From NCBI GenBank assembly GCA_946807835.1, contig OX327704.1, positions 2,046,001 through 2,110,000 of the forward strand: a stretch of DNA of 64,000 nt. The letters are read 5' to 3'. The notes beneath the pieces are model-generated. The model saw only the letters and a list, made by a program, of their open reading frames with translations, had not been told where the DNA came from and searched no databases. Positions 21,525 to 34,454 of the stretch are shown one piece after another (position 1 is the first letter of the stretch; each line of letters begins with the position of its first letter). A program made the translations under genes and the position numbers. This DNA comes from Ailanthus altissimus. Lineage: Eukaryota; Streptophyta; Magnoliopsida; Sapindales; Simaroubaceae.

Positions 21525-22828
21525 CTTGGTATCAGAGCCATAGTTGCATTTTCTTTGAATGATATGCAATCAAAAAAATTTAAAAATTATGTTCGAATTT
21601 TGTTTTGATCGAAACTCATTATTCTGACGTTGTATGAAGTAAAATAATATTATAATTCATTAGAAAATTAAATTATGAGTATTTTTTAATTTGAAATGTC
21701 AAAATCAAAGCTAAAATGAGAGAGATATGATCAAAATACTGGAATGGGTCAAATATTTTGACTGGAGGTTAAAGATGACTGATTAATTTCATTCAACCTC
21801 TCTATCTTTTATAAATTATATTTTGATCTTAAAATTTATAGATATTTATAATGTAACCCTTAAAGTATTACATAATTTTAGTTTGGCCTCTACAAAATTT
21901 ATTGATTTCAATTTGACCCCTAAAGTATATAATATTTTCTAATATGCCCCTACAGATTTGGTTAATTATAACTAGTTCTCAAAGATTTTGAAAATTATAT
22001 TTTGACTATAATACTTTAATAGTTTTACATATAGACCTAATAAACTTGAATACTTTAGGTCAAACTCTAAAAATTTATGTATGATTACAGTTTGACTATA
22101 AAGTTTTATAAAATGTATAAATAACTCTCTATATTACTCAATTTTAGTGTCTTTATGTATTACTTTCATATTTAATTTTGTAAGTATCATTCTAGTTATG
22201 TATTGATACATGAAAATTTTATATGAATAATTCATAAATTTAGCATTTTGTAAAGATTAATTTATGAATTAAATTTTTGGATTTTATGTGCTTAAATTAT
22301 GTTAATGTTTGTATGTATAGTTTATTGTTTCATTAAATATAATTTGAGTAGTACATAAATTGAAATTATGTTCATATTTATAAATAATACTTATTTTTGC
22401 ATTTATTTTATATGAACAATTGTGAATAAAATTACATGTCTAGTGATCCATATAATTTAAATTAATTAGAAAATAGCCACAACATCCTTAATTATACAAA
22501 ATACATATTTTGGATCATATATAGAAAAGAACATTAATTGTGATTTATCATATTTAGTATAGTAGATTTTATCCTATGGGAAATTTTATTACATTTGTAT
22601 GATTAATTAGGATGAATATCAAATTATATTTCCTAATTTACCTATAAGAATTAAGAAAATGAATATAATTTGATAGTTTTTATCATAAAGATAAATAAAT
22701 CTAATTGAATTAGAACTTTAACTTACATGAAAGTTTATGTCACTAGATTCATAATTTTTATAACATGATATATATTTTAATATTTAATTATAAGCATGTT
22801 TATTTAATTTTTATGCAGTTTTACAAAC

Positions 22829-23115
22829 TGTGAATTTCTCTGATATTAAGTATGATATTTCTGAACTAAAGGGTGATAATTACAAAATTTGAAATGAGAG
22901 AATTTTCTTCATTTAGGGTAGATGGATATTGATTATGCTATTAAGAAAGATGAACCATCTATTACTACTACTAGCACTAGAGAAGAAATTGCTCTTTATG
23001 AATGATGGGAGCGATCTAATCGCCTCAGTGTAATGTTTATAAAGACCAAGATCTCTACTAGTATTCGTGGTTCAGTAGATCAGCATAACAATGTTCGAGT
23101 GATAGATTGATTGTT
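22829..23115 (+). pseudogene. gag: Gag remnant of copia element 2
   Basis: The translation holds phrases typical of copia Gag N-termini: ISELKGDNYKIWNERI at about 22855-22905, then DIDYAIRKDEP-like and EEIALYE.WERSNRLSVMFIK wording up to about 23050. Stops and a frame change occur near 22890-22925 and 23005. The sequence then breaks off near 23105, where the deletion begins. Confidence 0.75.
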
Positions 23116-23389
23116 ATTAACAACACTCTTCAAGTTCAATCTGATGTTGTACAACCAATCATTGAAAATCCACAAATTGCTGCTGATAACAATCTAGTAG
23201 ATCAAGTTATTTAACAATTTCAAGAAGTTATTGAATAACCAGTTGAACAACATCTTTCTTAGAAAAATGTTAGTACAATGTTAAGAAGATCTACTAGAAT
23301 AAGGAAATAAGCAATTCCTAGTGATTATGTTATATATCTAAAAGAATTGAACTATAATATTAGTGCTGACAATGATCTTGAAATATTTT

Positions 23390-24938
23390 CACAAGCCATG
23401 AGTTACAAGGAATCAAATTTATGATTCAATGCAATGAAAGAAGAGATGAATTCTATGGCATCTAATGGAGTCTGAGATCTTGTTGAATTTCTTGATTGTA
23501 CAGAACTTATAGGACGTAAATGGGTCTTTAAAACAAAAAGGACTCATTGGGAAACATCAAAAGATTTAAAGCAAGACTTGTTGCTAAAGGATTCATTCAA
23601 AAAGAAGAAATCAACTACAATGAGACTTTCTCTCTTGTATCCAAGAAAGATTCTTTTCGAATTATTATGGCATTAGTTGTTCATTTTAACTTAGAGTTGC
23701 AACAAATGAATGTGAAAATAGCTTTTCTTAATGGAGATCTAGAGAAAGAGGTTTACATGCAACAACAAGGATTTTCCTTTAGTAATGGTGAGCATTTGGT
23801 GTGCAAGCTAAAAAAAAATCTATATATGGATTGAAATATTCATTTCGTTAATGGTATTTAACATTTTATGATGTTATCTCTTTATTTGGTTTCACAAAAA
23901 ATATTATGGATCAATGTGTATATCACAAGGTCAGTGGGAGTAAAATTTATTTTCTTATTCTATATATGGATGATATTTTACTTACAACCAATGAGAAAGA
24001 TTTGCTATATGAGGTGAAAAATTTTCTCTCTGAAACTTTAATATAAAAGATATGGATGGTGCGTCTTATGTCATTGGGATTAAGATACATAGGGATAAAT
24101 TGTGAAATATTTTGGGTTTGTCTCAAGAAACCTATATTAACAAAGTTTTGGAGAAATTTTGAATGAAAGATTGTTCACCAAATATAGCTTCTATTGCGAA
24201 GGGTGACAAGTTCAATTTGAACCAGTGCCTGAAATATTATCTCGAAAGGGAACAAATGAAAATTATTCCATATGCTCTACTGTTGAAAGTTTGATATATG
24301 CTCAAGTCTGCACAAGACTTAACATTGTATTTGCAGTTGGAATATTAAGAAGATATTAAAGTAATCCAGGTTTGGACCACTGGAAAAGCTGCAAGAAAGT
24401 AATGAGATACATTTAAAGGACAAAGAACTACATACTTATGTATAAACGAACTGAGAATCTGGAGGTGGTTGGCTACTCTGATGTAGATTTTGCTAACTAT
24501 GTTGATTCTAAAAAATCAACATCAGGATACATTTTCATGTTGGCCGGTGAAGCTGTATCTTGAAAGAGTGCAAAGCAAACTTTGACTGCTACTTCCACTA
24601 TAGAAACTGAGTTCATATCTTGTTTTGAGCATACCTTGCATGGTGTATGGATAAAAAGTTTCATATCTGGGCTTAGAATTATGGATTCAATTTTTAGGCC
24701 ATTAAAGATATATTATGATAATTCAGCTTCAGTTTTTATGGCTAAAAATAATAAAAGAGGTCGAAGTAAACACATCAACATCAAGTATTTAGCCATAAAG
24801 GAACATATTAAAGATAAAACAATAGTGATTGAATATGTCAGCACTAAATTGATGATAGTTGATCCCATAACAAAAGGCATACCACCATTTAACTTTAAAG
24901 ATCATGTAGAAAATATGGGACTTGGTTCCTTTATGTAA
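23390..24938 (+). pseudogene. pol: RT-RNase H remnant of copia element 2
   Basis: RT begins with a WVFKTKR motif near 23520. It continues with RFKARLVAKGF and VKIAFLNGDLEKEVYM (23700-23760), and 'ctatatatggatgatatttt' (about 23960) encodes LYMDDIL, the catalytic loop. RNase H includes a DVDFANYVDSKKSTSGYIF motif (about 24480-24535). The C-terminal stretch runs to a stop at 24936-24938 and ends in HVENMGLGSFM, the usual copia end. Stops or shifts near 23835, 24040, 24105, 24160 and 24560 break the frame. Confidence 0.88.
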
Positions 24939-25219
24939 TTTTTGTCATAAAAAAAATATTATGAAACTCTATTTAAGTTATGATATTTTCTCATATTTGA
25001 TTATTAATTGTGTACACATTCATTTAAGAAATATTATTAAGTTTAGACCTAGAATAAATATATAGTTTATTTATTAAGCAATATGGGCAAGTATTAAGAG
25101 ACATAGTACATTGTGATATATAGAAGATAATACTCATTTTTAGAGGACATATCTCCATGATCCGTGTATTTTGTTTTCTAGTATAGTGAATGATGAAATA
25201 TATTAGTCAAGTAGAAAAA

Positions 25220-25617
25220 TGATAAGTGTATTAGGTGCAATACCTAATATTAGGTATAAACACATTATGACCAACATCTTTTATCATTCCTATTAACATT
25301 CATTATTTAAAGATAATGCTTATTAGGTGTAAAACAACTAACCTATATTTATGAACATGGGGTGGCATTTTTGATGGAAAATACCTATAAATAGAACACT
25401 TGGTTAGGTCCCTAAATCATCTAATCTTATTCAAGACACACATATGCCATCAGTGAAGATTGAAAAGCTTTAGAAGAGCTTAATCATCTCTCTAGATTGT
25501 TGAAAAATGACTTCAATGATAGGAGGTGTGATTAATCCATTTTTTAAATTTTGTATTGATCTATATACTTTTAAAGTTGCTTTAAGCATATTTAGATCAC
25601 ACTTAATCTGTCTAATA
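25220..25617 (+). repeat. 3' LTR of copia element 2
   Basis: 398 bp, homologous to 21116-21524 with scattered substitutions. It starts TGATAAG like its partner but ends ...CTAATA where the 5' LTR ends ...CTAACA, so it ends in TA. The target duplication gtatt follows directly. Confidence 0.93.
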
Positions 25618-25622
25618 GTATT

Positions 25623-26902
25623 TTCATCTATTACAATAACTAACTTTAAAATTATAATACTTTTATACCGAATGAACGCTGAAACCTATAAATTTCTCTA
25701 ATTCAATTAAAATATATACTTTTTCAAGATTATTATTAACTCAATGTTAAGTTACCATGAAATACAAAAAATACCCAAAACTTTATCATTGATGAGCTTC
25801 ATACTCACACTTCTTATTATGAGGAGATTTAAGCCATAATATTTGGCAATGCAAAGTTGGTGAAATTGCTTTTGTTTGATCTTTGTCACATTGGCAATAA
25901 TTAGATTAGAACTAATATTTCTATTTTTAACTATTCATTCAAGAAAATGGATTTGAGCGGGCATCTTTTACCAAGCATGGCTCTTCTAAGGATATAAGTT
26001 GTTGAAGTACAAAGCCATTATTCTAGGACATTCACTATAAGACAAATAACCAAACTTGAAAGTTGAAACCTAAAACTTAGATGTTGCTTTCGCATTTATT
26101 GTGTGAGGTAAAATCCTCACTGCTCTTTCAAAGTTGAGTAGAGGTAGCAAATAAGTATGAATAAACCTATATGCATTTGGGTAACTCTGTACTGGAATCA
26201 TTAATGACATTTTCATTTTACACACTCACGCCTTTTCATTGTTATAAACTATTAGCTTATCGATGCATGGCTCCTGGCTAGTTCAATTGAATTTCAAGTT
26301 TATAAACATGTGCCACTTGTGATTTCATTTTCCAACCCAAAACATATAATTAATAATTATGTCACTACCCACAAAGTACATATATAATAAATAGTTTTTC
26401 TCCAATTGGAACAGCCAAGAATAGATAAGGAATAACAAGTACTTCCATTAAACCCTCACAATTTATAACAATTCAAAGAAATAAATACATAAATTCTATC
26501 TATAATTTCTTAATATAACTATGTTTTTAATTTTATGGCAAAAGAAGATACACAGGAGAGCCAAGGCAAGTGGGTTTGTTCTGGAAGAAGGTTTATTATG
26601 AATTAAGCTCATACAAACTCGATGTTAAGTTAGAGATGGATTGAAATCTCTTGGAACAAATCACCAATGCGTTTATTTCACAGGCGGATAATGCTCATTG
26701 ATACTCAACATATGACATATCACTTCATAATGTATACCGATTAAGTCTTTGTGTGACTATAAAAAATATCTTGGTTTATTCTCAATAATTGTATCATTCT
26801 TGATCTATCTTTCTTGAACATACTAGTGCTTACTAGCACTTGTCTATCAATGGCAAAGGAATTTAGTTGTACTTCCATCATCTCCTTAATACATGGGGCT
26901 AC
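25623..26902. other. Intergenic DNA, nothing recognised
   Basis: AT-rich, with short stretches of more even composition (25960-26150 and 26550-26720). No coding frame, inverted repeat or long direct repeat is visible. Confidence 0.35.
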
Positions 26903-26907
26903 ATAAT

Positions 26908-27847
26908 TGTCAGAAATTGGTGATTCAACAATCTTGTATGGGTAAGAATTGAGATGAATACCAAGAAAAAAGTCATTATGAAGTCAAGTACGCATTAGGT
27001 GTACAAAAGAGGAGCAAAACAGAAAGCCAAAAGAATGGGTATTGTTCATTATAGGTACTGTTCATGGGGGGGGGGGGTGTTGTTCTCGGTGGGTACTGTT
27101 CACACAACAACTTATGGATATTTTATATTTTGGCTCAATTGACTTCTTTAAGTAGGATTAAGACTCCTATAAGCAATGACTCATATTCTAACTAGGTTTA
27201 GGGTTTCTAAGGGTGTTTTATTAACTATATAAACCCTTCTAAACATAAGAGAAAGACAAGCATCTAAAGTTTCAAGATGTAAACCATAAGAGAGAATAGA
27301 GGAGCCAAGTAAGCACTAAGTGCGTGGAACACTAGGGTGTAACTTTTAGAGAGTGTTTTCTTTTGGTTCTTGAGTAAACAAAAGAAACACTATAGATCTT
27401 TTTGGCTTAGACGCTTAGGCTATTCTTGTATTTCTTATAGAAATCTCTTATGATGAGATACTAAGAGGTCTTGAAAAAGTCATAGTAATCAATGGTGGAT
27501 ACTTAGAGATCTCTATAGGAGATACTAGAGTGGCCTATGGGAGATACTTTGGGTATTATGGGATTATTGATGATGTAAGAAGATACTTAGTGATCTATAT
27601 CAATAATAAAAAGCTGGATCATAGATCTCCATGGACGTAAGCAATTTTGGGCAGAACCACGTAATTTTATGTCTTGTTTATTAGTTTATTTTCTTTTATA
27701 TTTATTGATGTGTTGATAGTATATTTTTTACTTATAGAGTAAGTTATGCATTTCGTTGCGCATAGAATTAAAAGTGGTATCAAGGCTGTGGTATAATTGA
27801 TGCCATAGGATTGTCAAACTGAAGTGCATGGCTTGATATCCGCAATA
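26908..27847 (+). mobile_element. Solo LTR of a copia family
   Basis: 940 bp, flanked by the exact duplication ataat (26903-26907 and 27848-27852). It starts TGTCAGAAATTGG and ends ...CGCAATA, whereas its relative at 37619-38596 ends ...CGCAACA. It contains 'aactatataaaccc' (TATA region, about 27225) and the U5 motif 'ccatggacgtaagcaat' with 'gaaccacgtaa' (27628-27665). No internal region is attached. A run of 12 G lies at 27066-27077, between repeats of 'tactgttca'. Confidence 0.88.
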
Positions 27848-27852
27848 ATAAT

Positions 27853-28860
27853 CTTTCTTTTTTTTTGCTCTTAAGAAAACCCCTTCAATCACTGTCCTAT
27901 AATTATTATTTGCTCTTGTATGCTTCCACCTTTGAAGGAGACGAAAGCAATGTATCAGTTTGCGCTAGAAGAACAACTTCAATTTTAGCTTCCTTAACTT
28001 TTTTCCCATCTTCTCTATTCTTGGTCAGTTTAGTAGCTTTTTTTTATCTTCACTGGTTTCTCAAGTTTCTCAGGTCTAAGAAAATTGGCGTAACATTATC
28101 TAGTTTTAAGTTGCTTACTTTTAATGTCTATTGTACCCCTCTGGCTAAAATACATCTCACTATTTGGTAAAAGGTGGATGGAACTGCTTCTATGAAATAT
28201 AGCTAATACCTTCATGCCACAACATTGTAGGCAGAATGAGCAGTAACTATAAGGTAATAAACTTTTAATAGCTTCCTGGCTACTTTTATAAGCAGGGTAA
28301 TCATTTCTTTAACTATCACATTTTCTCTTCGAATGTGATTAGTTGAGTGTTACATTTCTTTATATCTCTCATCTAGTTTCATAAGTTAAAATGCTTCCTC
28401 GAAAAGAATATTTGCATTGCTTCTCTCTCCCATTGACCAATACTCTTCGAACAAGTATATCCATAAAAGTTATACTAACCACTAATAACTCTGGATGTGG
28501 AAGCAACAAACAGCCAACGTCTTCACGAGAAAGAATTTATCTACCCAAAATTTTTCTCTATTCACATAATAGTGGTGGCGGATGTCTCCTTATCCCACAT
28601 TTTTGAACCTTTGTTTCCATCATATATAGTGGTCTCTATCTCTCATCATTCATTTATCTATTCCACGACCTTCCATGTACTATTGTCCTATAAAACTTAT
28701 TTACAATTATCCTTGCCAACTTGGCTTTATTGATTCTCTTATAGAACTCTCATCAACTTGTATTCCTTCCAAGATCATCTTGTACTCCTTTATTTCTTCC
28801 TCTTGATTTATTTAGTGTTCTCTTCTTCAACCTTTGAAGTGATTTTCATGACTAAACTCT
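27853..28860. other. Non-coding DNA, possibly old gypsy sequence
   Basis: Even to AT-rich composition, with CT-rich stretches on the plus strand. A few minus-strand segments look like low-quality coding sequence, but no motif is clear. It may belong to the gypsy element whose gag follows. Confidence 0.25.
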
Positions 28861-30008
28861 AGTCTTCCACTTCTTTCTCTAAAAACTTTCATCTTTTCCT
28901 TCTTTTCACGTAATAAAAGTTAAATAATAATTTATGGATTATATTTAATATCAAAGGTGTTATATTTTTTGCATTAGCAACTTCTTCTGCATCTGTCTCT
29001 GAAATCTACTCTATTTTTCGTAGTCATCATAAGCTTGATCTCCAATCTAAACTCTAGGATACATCTATTCTTTATGAAGGCATTTATTTACCAAAAAGGG
29101 ATCGACAACCATTGATACGATGCCATAGTTCATCATAAAATGCTCAATCCCTTTGGTCTTCCAAGGTTGGAATGGCCTTCAATTTCTGAAAGAGACCCAT
29201 CTCTTTGTATTTTAACCAAATCTTTTCTATCGGTATACTAATCGAAATCAATAGTTAGAACATGTGCTTGGACCATTTATCATCTCTGTTATCTTCTCCT
29301 ACAGACGGTTGCTTGCATCCCTCCATCTATTATATCCTGACACTCATTTGAATTATGATTATAAAGGTCTCCTTTAATGTTGCAGTATTATCTTGTTTTT
29401 CTCAAATCCATTATTTGAACTTCTAGTTAATTTCTTTGAAGAAAGTGAAGTTTTTTTAAACCAAGTATTAGTAGCACGATTGGAAGTCTTCACTGCTTCA
29501 TAGTATGATTGGGAAATAATCTCTATATCACGGCTTTTTACTTTACTTAGCTTTTTGCTGAATTTGTTGAGGAAACTTTTGATGGCCTCACTCTCTCTTT
29601 GTTTCATAAGGAACAAATCTAACACCGACTTTTTTCTCTTTCAATTCCATATGTATTAAGCTATAAATTGGGTTGACAGCTCATCATATATATTTATTTT
29701 GTTCTCCTTCAAACTTCAAAATCACACCTAAGCTAGTCTCTTTAGATTTGAAATGAACATGATGCATTTAAGTGATTTATTGTCTACTTGCATAATCATC
29801 TTCGTGTGAAGTGGAAAAGGTATTTATTCAAGTCTTCAGATCCACCATACATTTGAAAATTAGGCTGTATAAATTTGTAAGGCTTTAAATCTATATGGAT
29901 GGATTCCATAAAAAGGTTCAAGTTGACCTTCTTGACTAAGAGCATAGCGTTCTCGATAATCTATAGTTTCTTTATCTTCTCATACAACTCCCTTACTTCT
30001 TCTATAAT
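28860..30008 (-). pseudogene. gag: Gag remnant of an outer gypsy element
   Basis: On the minus strand, near 29885-29840, the translation QPNFQMYGGSEDLNKYLFHF matches the opening of gypsy (Tat/Ogre-type) Gag proteins. At 29625-29540, LFLMKQRESEAIKSFLNKF is the typical Gag core motif. Near 29385-29345 a CNIKG..NHNSNEC stretch may be a decayed zinc knuckle. Stops interrupt it. The reading continues across the inserted gypsy element at 30009-33280 into 33286-33405, so that insertion split this gag. Confidence 0.65.
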
Positions 30009-30446
30009 TAACGCAGGACAAGCGCTGATGGGTAGTGATTTTATTCACAAAGACGAAAGTTGTTGATATCATTCAACAAAATGAAAATTGAAAATTGTAG
30101 AATACTAATTCAAAAGGAAAGTTTCTTAATACTTAATTTCTAAAATTACAAAGTCTGAATGCTTTCCCTCATCTCTCATGTATTTATAGAGACCTATTAG
30201 GATATTTAACATTTATTACAATAATTATTGACAACTTGCAAGTACTAACTACTAATTATTACCAACAACTAAGGTATTTAGATACCAGCACTTATTACAA
30301 CACAATTAATAAAAACTACCAACAACTACCACCGCTGAAATTTACTTCAAAATTAATTATCAAACTATTAACTATACCGATAAATATAGTTATAGGCTGT
30401 TGGAACTTTCTCATCACATGAGCTGTTGTGCTATTGTCCCCCATCA
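30009..30446 (-). repeat. 3' LTR of inner gypsy element
   Basis: 438 bp. Read on the minus strand it starts TGATGGGGGACAATAG and ends ..CTGCGTTA, while the 5' LTR ends ..TTGCATCA. It therefore ends in TA, followed by the duplication. 'catttatagagacctattag' on the plus strand is shared with the other LTR. Confidence 0.88.
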
Positions 30447-30449
30447 TTC

Positions 30450-32820
30450 TCATCCACTTAAAAAAGACTAGTCCTCGAGTGACCATATAGGTTGCCTTCA
30501 GGATGATAGGTAGAGATATTTGCTACATTGAAAGTTTTTTATATACCTATATCATCGGGTAGGTCTATCACAAATGCATTGTCATTGATCATTTTCAAAA
30601 CTTTAAAAGGACTATAACATTTCTGATTTAGTTTGCCATGAACTCCCGCAGGTAGCCTTTCCTTACGTAAGTGTACCATCACATTATTGCCCACCTCAAA
30701 CATTTGATGTTTTCGATGCTTCTCTATAGTTGCCTTGTTTTTGAGGTTATTCTCCTCCAAAGATTGATACACCTCTTGAAATATCTTTGAATAGGTATCC
30801 GCTAAAGTAAACACAGTTGGATTAGAACCTGCAGTAGAAGAAAGTTTAACTAGGTCCACAACATGCCTTGAAATTTTAGTATAAACAATAGAGAAATGAC
30901 TCCTTTCGGTGGAATGATTGACTGAGTTATTGTAAGTAAACTCAGTTTATGCCAAAACAACGTCTCATTGTCCCTTATTGTTTCCACATATACATCTAAT
31001 CAGATTTCTCAAAGAATGGTTTACCACTTCTGTTTAGCCATCGGTTTGGGGATGTGCTGTGCTATAAATTTTCAATGTAGTCCCAAACCTTTTTTATAAA
31101 GTTAACCAAAAAGCTGCCAAGAATTTATTGTCCTTATCTGAAGTGATGGAAAGTGATACACCATGTAAATGAATAACTTTTTTAAAGAACAGTTTAGCTA
31201 CATAATGTGCATCTATTGTCTTACGACGTGGAATAAAGTGTGACATTTTAAAAAATCGATCAACCACCTCAAATACAGCATCATTGCCCCGTTGGGTCAT
31301 TGGTAAACCAAGTAAAAAGTCCATAGAGATGTCATCCCAATGTGCATTAGGAATAGGCAAAAGCATGTACAAACCTATGTTTTGTGACTGTCCCTTACTC
31401 ATTTGACAAGTTAGACACCTTTGCACAAACTTTTCAGCATCTCTTTTAAGTTGAGGCCAGTAGTAACGTTCCTTTAAACTAGTTATGGTCTTGTCTTTAC
31501 CCACGTGGCCGCTTAAGTCGCTAGAATGCATTTCCCTTAATAACTTGTCTTGTAATGAGCTCCTTAGAATGCATAATCTGCTCCATTTGAACAAACATCC
31601 ATCTTGGACTAAATATTCACATAAGGACTATTTCATTAGGTACTTAGTCCATACATCACCAAAATATTTATCATTTTCATATAGCTCCTTGAGTTGTTCG
31701 AAACTTGAAACTTCAATAGAAATGGTAACAAGTAGAGTAGCACAATGACTTAGAGTGTTTTCCACTCAGTTAGTAATTCCAAATTTATGAACAATGATAT
31801 AATTGAATCTTTCAAGATAATTTGCCCACCTAGACAACATGAGATCAACATGCTTTTGCCCTCGAAAGTGCTGGAGAGATTGGTGATCAAAGTAAACAAT
31901 GAATTCTTTAGGAAAAAGATATGCCTCCCACGGCTTTAGAGCACAGAACACAACATATTGTTCTTGTTGATATATTGACCACTTCTGTCTTGCTTCACTT
32001 AACTTCTCGCTAAAGAATGCAATGTGCCTTCTTTTTTGTGAAAGAATAACTCATATGCCAATTTGCTTGCGTCACATTCAATCTCGAAAGTTTTGGCAAA
32101 GTCAGGTAAAGATAGAATAGATGCTATAGTTAATTTCTCCTTGATCAATTCGAAGCTACAATTAGCTGCTTCTTTTTATTGAAATTGTCCTTTCTTCAAG
32201 CAATCGGTAATGGGTGCCACAATAGTACTGATATTTTTAACAAACTTGCGATAAAAAGTTGTTAGGCTATGGAAACTCCTTACATCAGTTATAGTCTTCG
32301 GTTTTGGCCATTCTCTAATAGCTTTCACCTTTTCTTTATCCATATGAATTCCCTCACTACTTATAATAAATCCAATGAACACTAGTCTGTTTGTTAAAAA
32401 TATACATTTCTTTAAGTTTACAAACAACTTATTCTTTTTCAATATAATTAGAACTTACCTAATATGATCAAGGTGTTCTTCTACATTTTTACTATAAATC
32501 AAAATATCATCAAAATAGATAATAACAAATTGGGATAAAAAAGATTTAAGTACCTGAGTCATGAGGTGCGTGAATGTACTTTGAGTATTAGACAACCCAA
32601 ATGGCATGACTAACCACTCATATAGCCCATATTTTATTTTAAAAGCTATCTTCTATCTGTTTCCCACACGAATTCTGATTTGGTGATATCCACTTCGCAG
32701 ATCTATCTTGGTGAATACTTTAGTACCACTCAACTTATCAAGCAAGTCTTCAAGTCTAGGGATTGAAAACTGGTACCTTATGGTTATTTTGTTGATGACA
32801 TGACTATCTACATGCTCTAA
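30450..32820 (-). pseudogene. pol: Pol of inner gypsy element (RT, RNase H, integrase)
   Basis: RT starts near 32805 with [20 protein letters not shown] and [16 protein letters not shown]. The catalytic loop [11 protein letters not shown] is intact (about 32525-32493). The RT thumb/connection motif [18 protein letters not shown] lies at 32390-32335. RNase H shows FIVYFDHQSLQH (31905-31868). Integrase has the zinc-binding H-H-C-C region (GHVGKDKT.. and [10 protein letters not shown], 31510-31395) and the core [11 protein letters not shown] (31335-31300). Its C-terminus (30740-30540) has VMVHLRKERLP. Stops and shifts lie near 32650, 32450, 32170, 31620, 31090 and 30535. No chromodomain is visible. 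Confidence 0.9.
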
Positions 32821-32827
32821 TACCACT

Positions 32828-33280
32828 TGATGCAAGACAAGCATTAATGGGTCGTAATTTCGTTCACGAAGACGAAAGTTGTTGATATCGTTCAACAAAA
32901 CAAAATTTGAAAATGGTAGAATACCAATTCAAAAAAAATGTTTCTTAATACTTGATTTTTGAAATTACAAAGTCTGAATACTTTTTCCCTTATCTCTTAT
33001 GTATTTCTAGAGACCTATTAGAATTTTTAGTATTTATTATAGTAATTAATGACAACTTGCAACTACTAACTACCAACTACTACTAACAACTAAGGCATTT
33101 AGATACCAGTACTTATTACAACATAATTAATGAAAACTACCAACAACTACTAATGCTAAATTTTACTTCAAAACTAATTATCAAACTATTAACCACACTA
33201 ATAAATGTAGTTGTAGGCTTTTGAAATTTTCTTATCACATGGGCTACCCACATGAGCTGTTGTACTACTGTCGCCCATCA
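32828..33280 (-). repeat. 5' LTR of inner gypsy element
   Basis: 453 bp, starting TGATGGGCGACAGTAG and ending ..GCATCA on the minus strand. It shares long stretches with 30009-30446 but has an extra 'gggctacccacatgag' segment near 33241. Confidence 0.88.
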
Positions 33281-33285
33281 ATAAT

Positions 33286-33405
33286 GAAAGCTCTTATAGC
33301 TTCCTCACTACTCACCTTCTTTATTTTTTCTTGGCTTTATTTCCGCACCCCCTTATGAGCCACCTTTTCCTCCAAATCATCTTGTTAGAATTGATCACGG
33401 TAGTC
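33286..33405 (-). pseudogene. gag: Upstream part of the outer gypsy gag
   Basis: The minus-strand translation SSEEAIRAFIIEEVRELYEK is continuous when the insertion at 30009-33280 and one copy of ataat are removed. It shows the same charged, helical pattern as Gag leaders of gypsy elements. It ends at a 'ctagggatggcaaaa' sequence that begins another repeat. Confidence 0.5.
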
Positions 33406-33407
33406 AA

Positions 33408-33600
33408 CTAGGGATGGCAAAAAAACTTAGACCTAGACTTAAAATAACCTAAAAAAACTCAACTAGGAAAAAAAAACCCAAAAAATCTAAGTTTTATTTC
33501 GAATCCAAGTTCCAATTTTTGTTTATTTATTTGGATTTAAGTTAGGTCCGGGTTTTTATAGATCCAAAAAATAACTTAACCCAGAACTTGGGTTTTTCTT
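33408..33600. repeat. Degenerate 'ctagggatggcaaa' element end
   Basis: It begins CTAGGGATGGCAAAAA, close to the TAGGGGTGGGCAAA end of the hAT-type element at 62877, and continues with 'gggttt..ggatttaagttag' words typical of these repeats. A matching right end is not convincing. Confidence 0.35.
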
Positions 33601-34440
33601 AAAGCTAAAGGCTAAAAATTGAGGGTAGCTTTGTTTCAAGTGTTTTTACAACAAGGAAGGTTTTTCCACAAAACACCAATCTCCTAGAGCCATAGCCTCT
33701 ACTACTCTTCTTAGAACATATCTTTGTAATTTTCTCATGGGACACCTATCAATAGAGGCACTAGTAGAACATCTATAAGCCACTAAATCAAGTATGCTTC
33801 TTTTAAAATCAAGATTGTGGCTTGTTGTTGACATTATTCTTAGCATACCCAAAAAGCAAAAAAGCACTAAACTTTGACCTCAAATCAAGTACCTATATAG
33901 AAATCCAACTTAATCTTTCATACAAACAAAGTTTTATTGAAAAGAGAATAAATCATCGAATGGGTATAAGAGAAAAATTAAAAAGAAGCAAAAGATTTCA
34001 ACTGGTTGTTTTTGTTTTATGTTTAAAGTTTTTGTTCTTATAATGAACACAAGTTCAAGGCTAAAATTGAGTAGCATAAAAAACCCATATATGATTTTAG
34101 ACATTTTATTATTGATAGTTTAAAGAGAGTTGAGGTCAATGAAACAAAATAAGTGGTGCTCGTTTATTGGATGTAACAAAGGACATGAAACTATGAATGG
34201 AAAAATCGAGTTAAGATCTAGGTTTTGGGCACCTAGATTTAGCCTGCACCCAAAAATATTATGGTGCAACCAACTAATTTTTTGGATAAAGGAAACACAT
34301 TCAATGCAAAGGAATTTCCTCTATATTGAATATGCCTATCTTATCATAAAGATGAGAGATTTTTATCTTATAATATTTTCTTTTATGAAAGATCAAATTT
34401 TCCAAGATTTTGAAAGTCAAAATTTAGGAAGTTTTGTAAC
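33601..34440. other. Non-coding DNA, nothing recognised
   Basis: Short open frames exist on both strands (for example 33646-33867 minus), but none resembles a known family. No repeats of note. Confidence 0.3.
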
Positions 34441-34454
34441 ATCCAATTACTGAG

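Larger units (their letters stand above)
21116..25617 (+). mobile_element. Copia LTR retrotransposon 2 (large internal deletion)
   Basis: 4502 bp, flanked by the exact 5-bp duplication gtatt (21111-21115 and 25618-25622). LTRs lie at 21116-21524 and 25220-25617. The primer-binding site TGGTATCAGAGCC is at 21527-21539. About 1.3 kb of AT-rich leader precedes a decayed gag start. Protease, integrase and most of gag are missing near 23105-23130, and the frame then joins the integrase-RT linker. RT and RNase H follow to 24938. It cannot move by itself. Confidence 0.93.
30009..33280 (-). mobile_element. Gypsy LTR retrotransposon (inner), gag-protease deleted
   Basis: 3272 bp on the minus strand, flanked by the exact duplication ataat (30004-30008 and 33281-33285). 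The 5' LTR is 32828-33280 and the 3' LTR is 30009-30446. Just inside the 5' LTR, TGGTATTAGAGC (about 32825-32814) is a one-mismatch initiator tRNA-Met primer site. Within a few tens of bases the sequence is already reverse transcriptase, so gag and protease are deleted. The order RT, RNase H, integrase is the gypsy order. It lies within the gag of another gypsy element. Confidence 0.92.

Noticed and set aside
27865..28170. 101-codon plus-strand open frame with a hydrophobic stretch
   Set aside because: No start context, no family match, and the surrounding DNA looks like old gypsy sequence in the other orientation.
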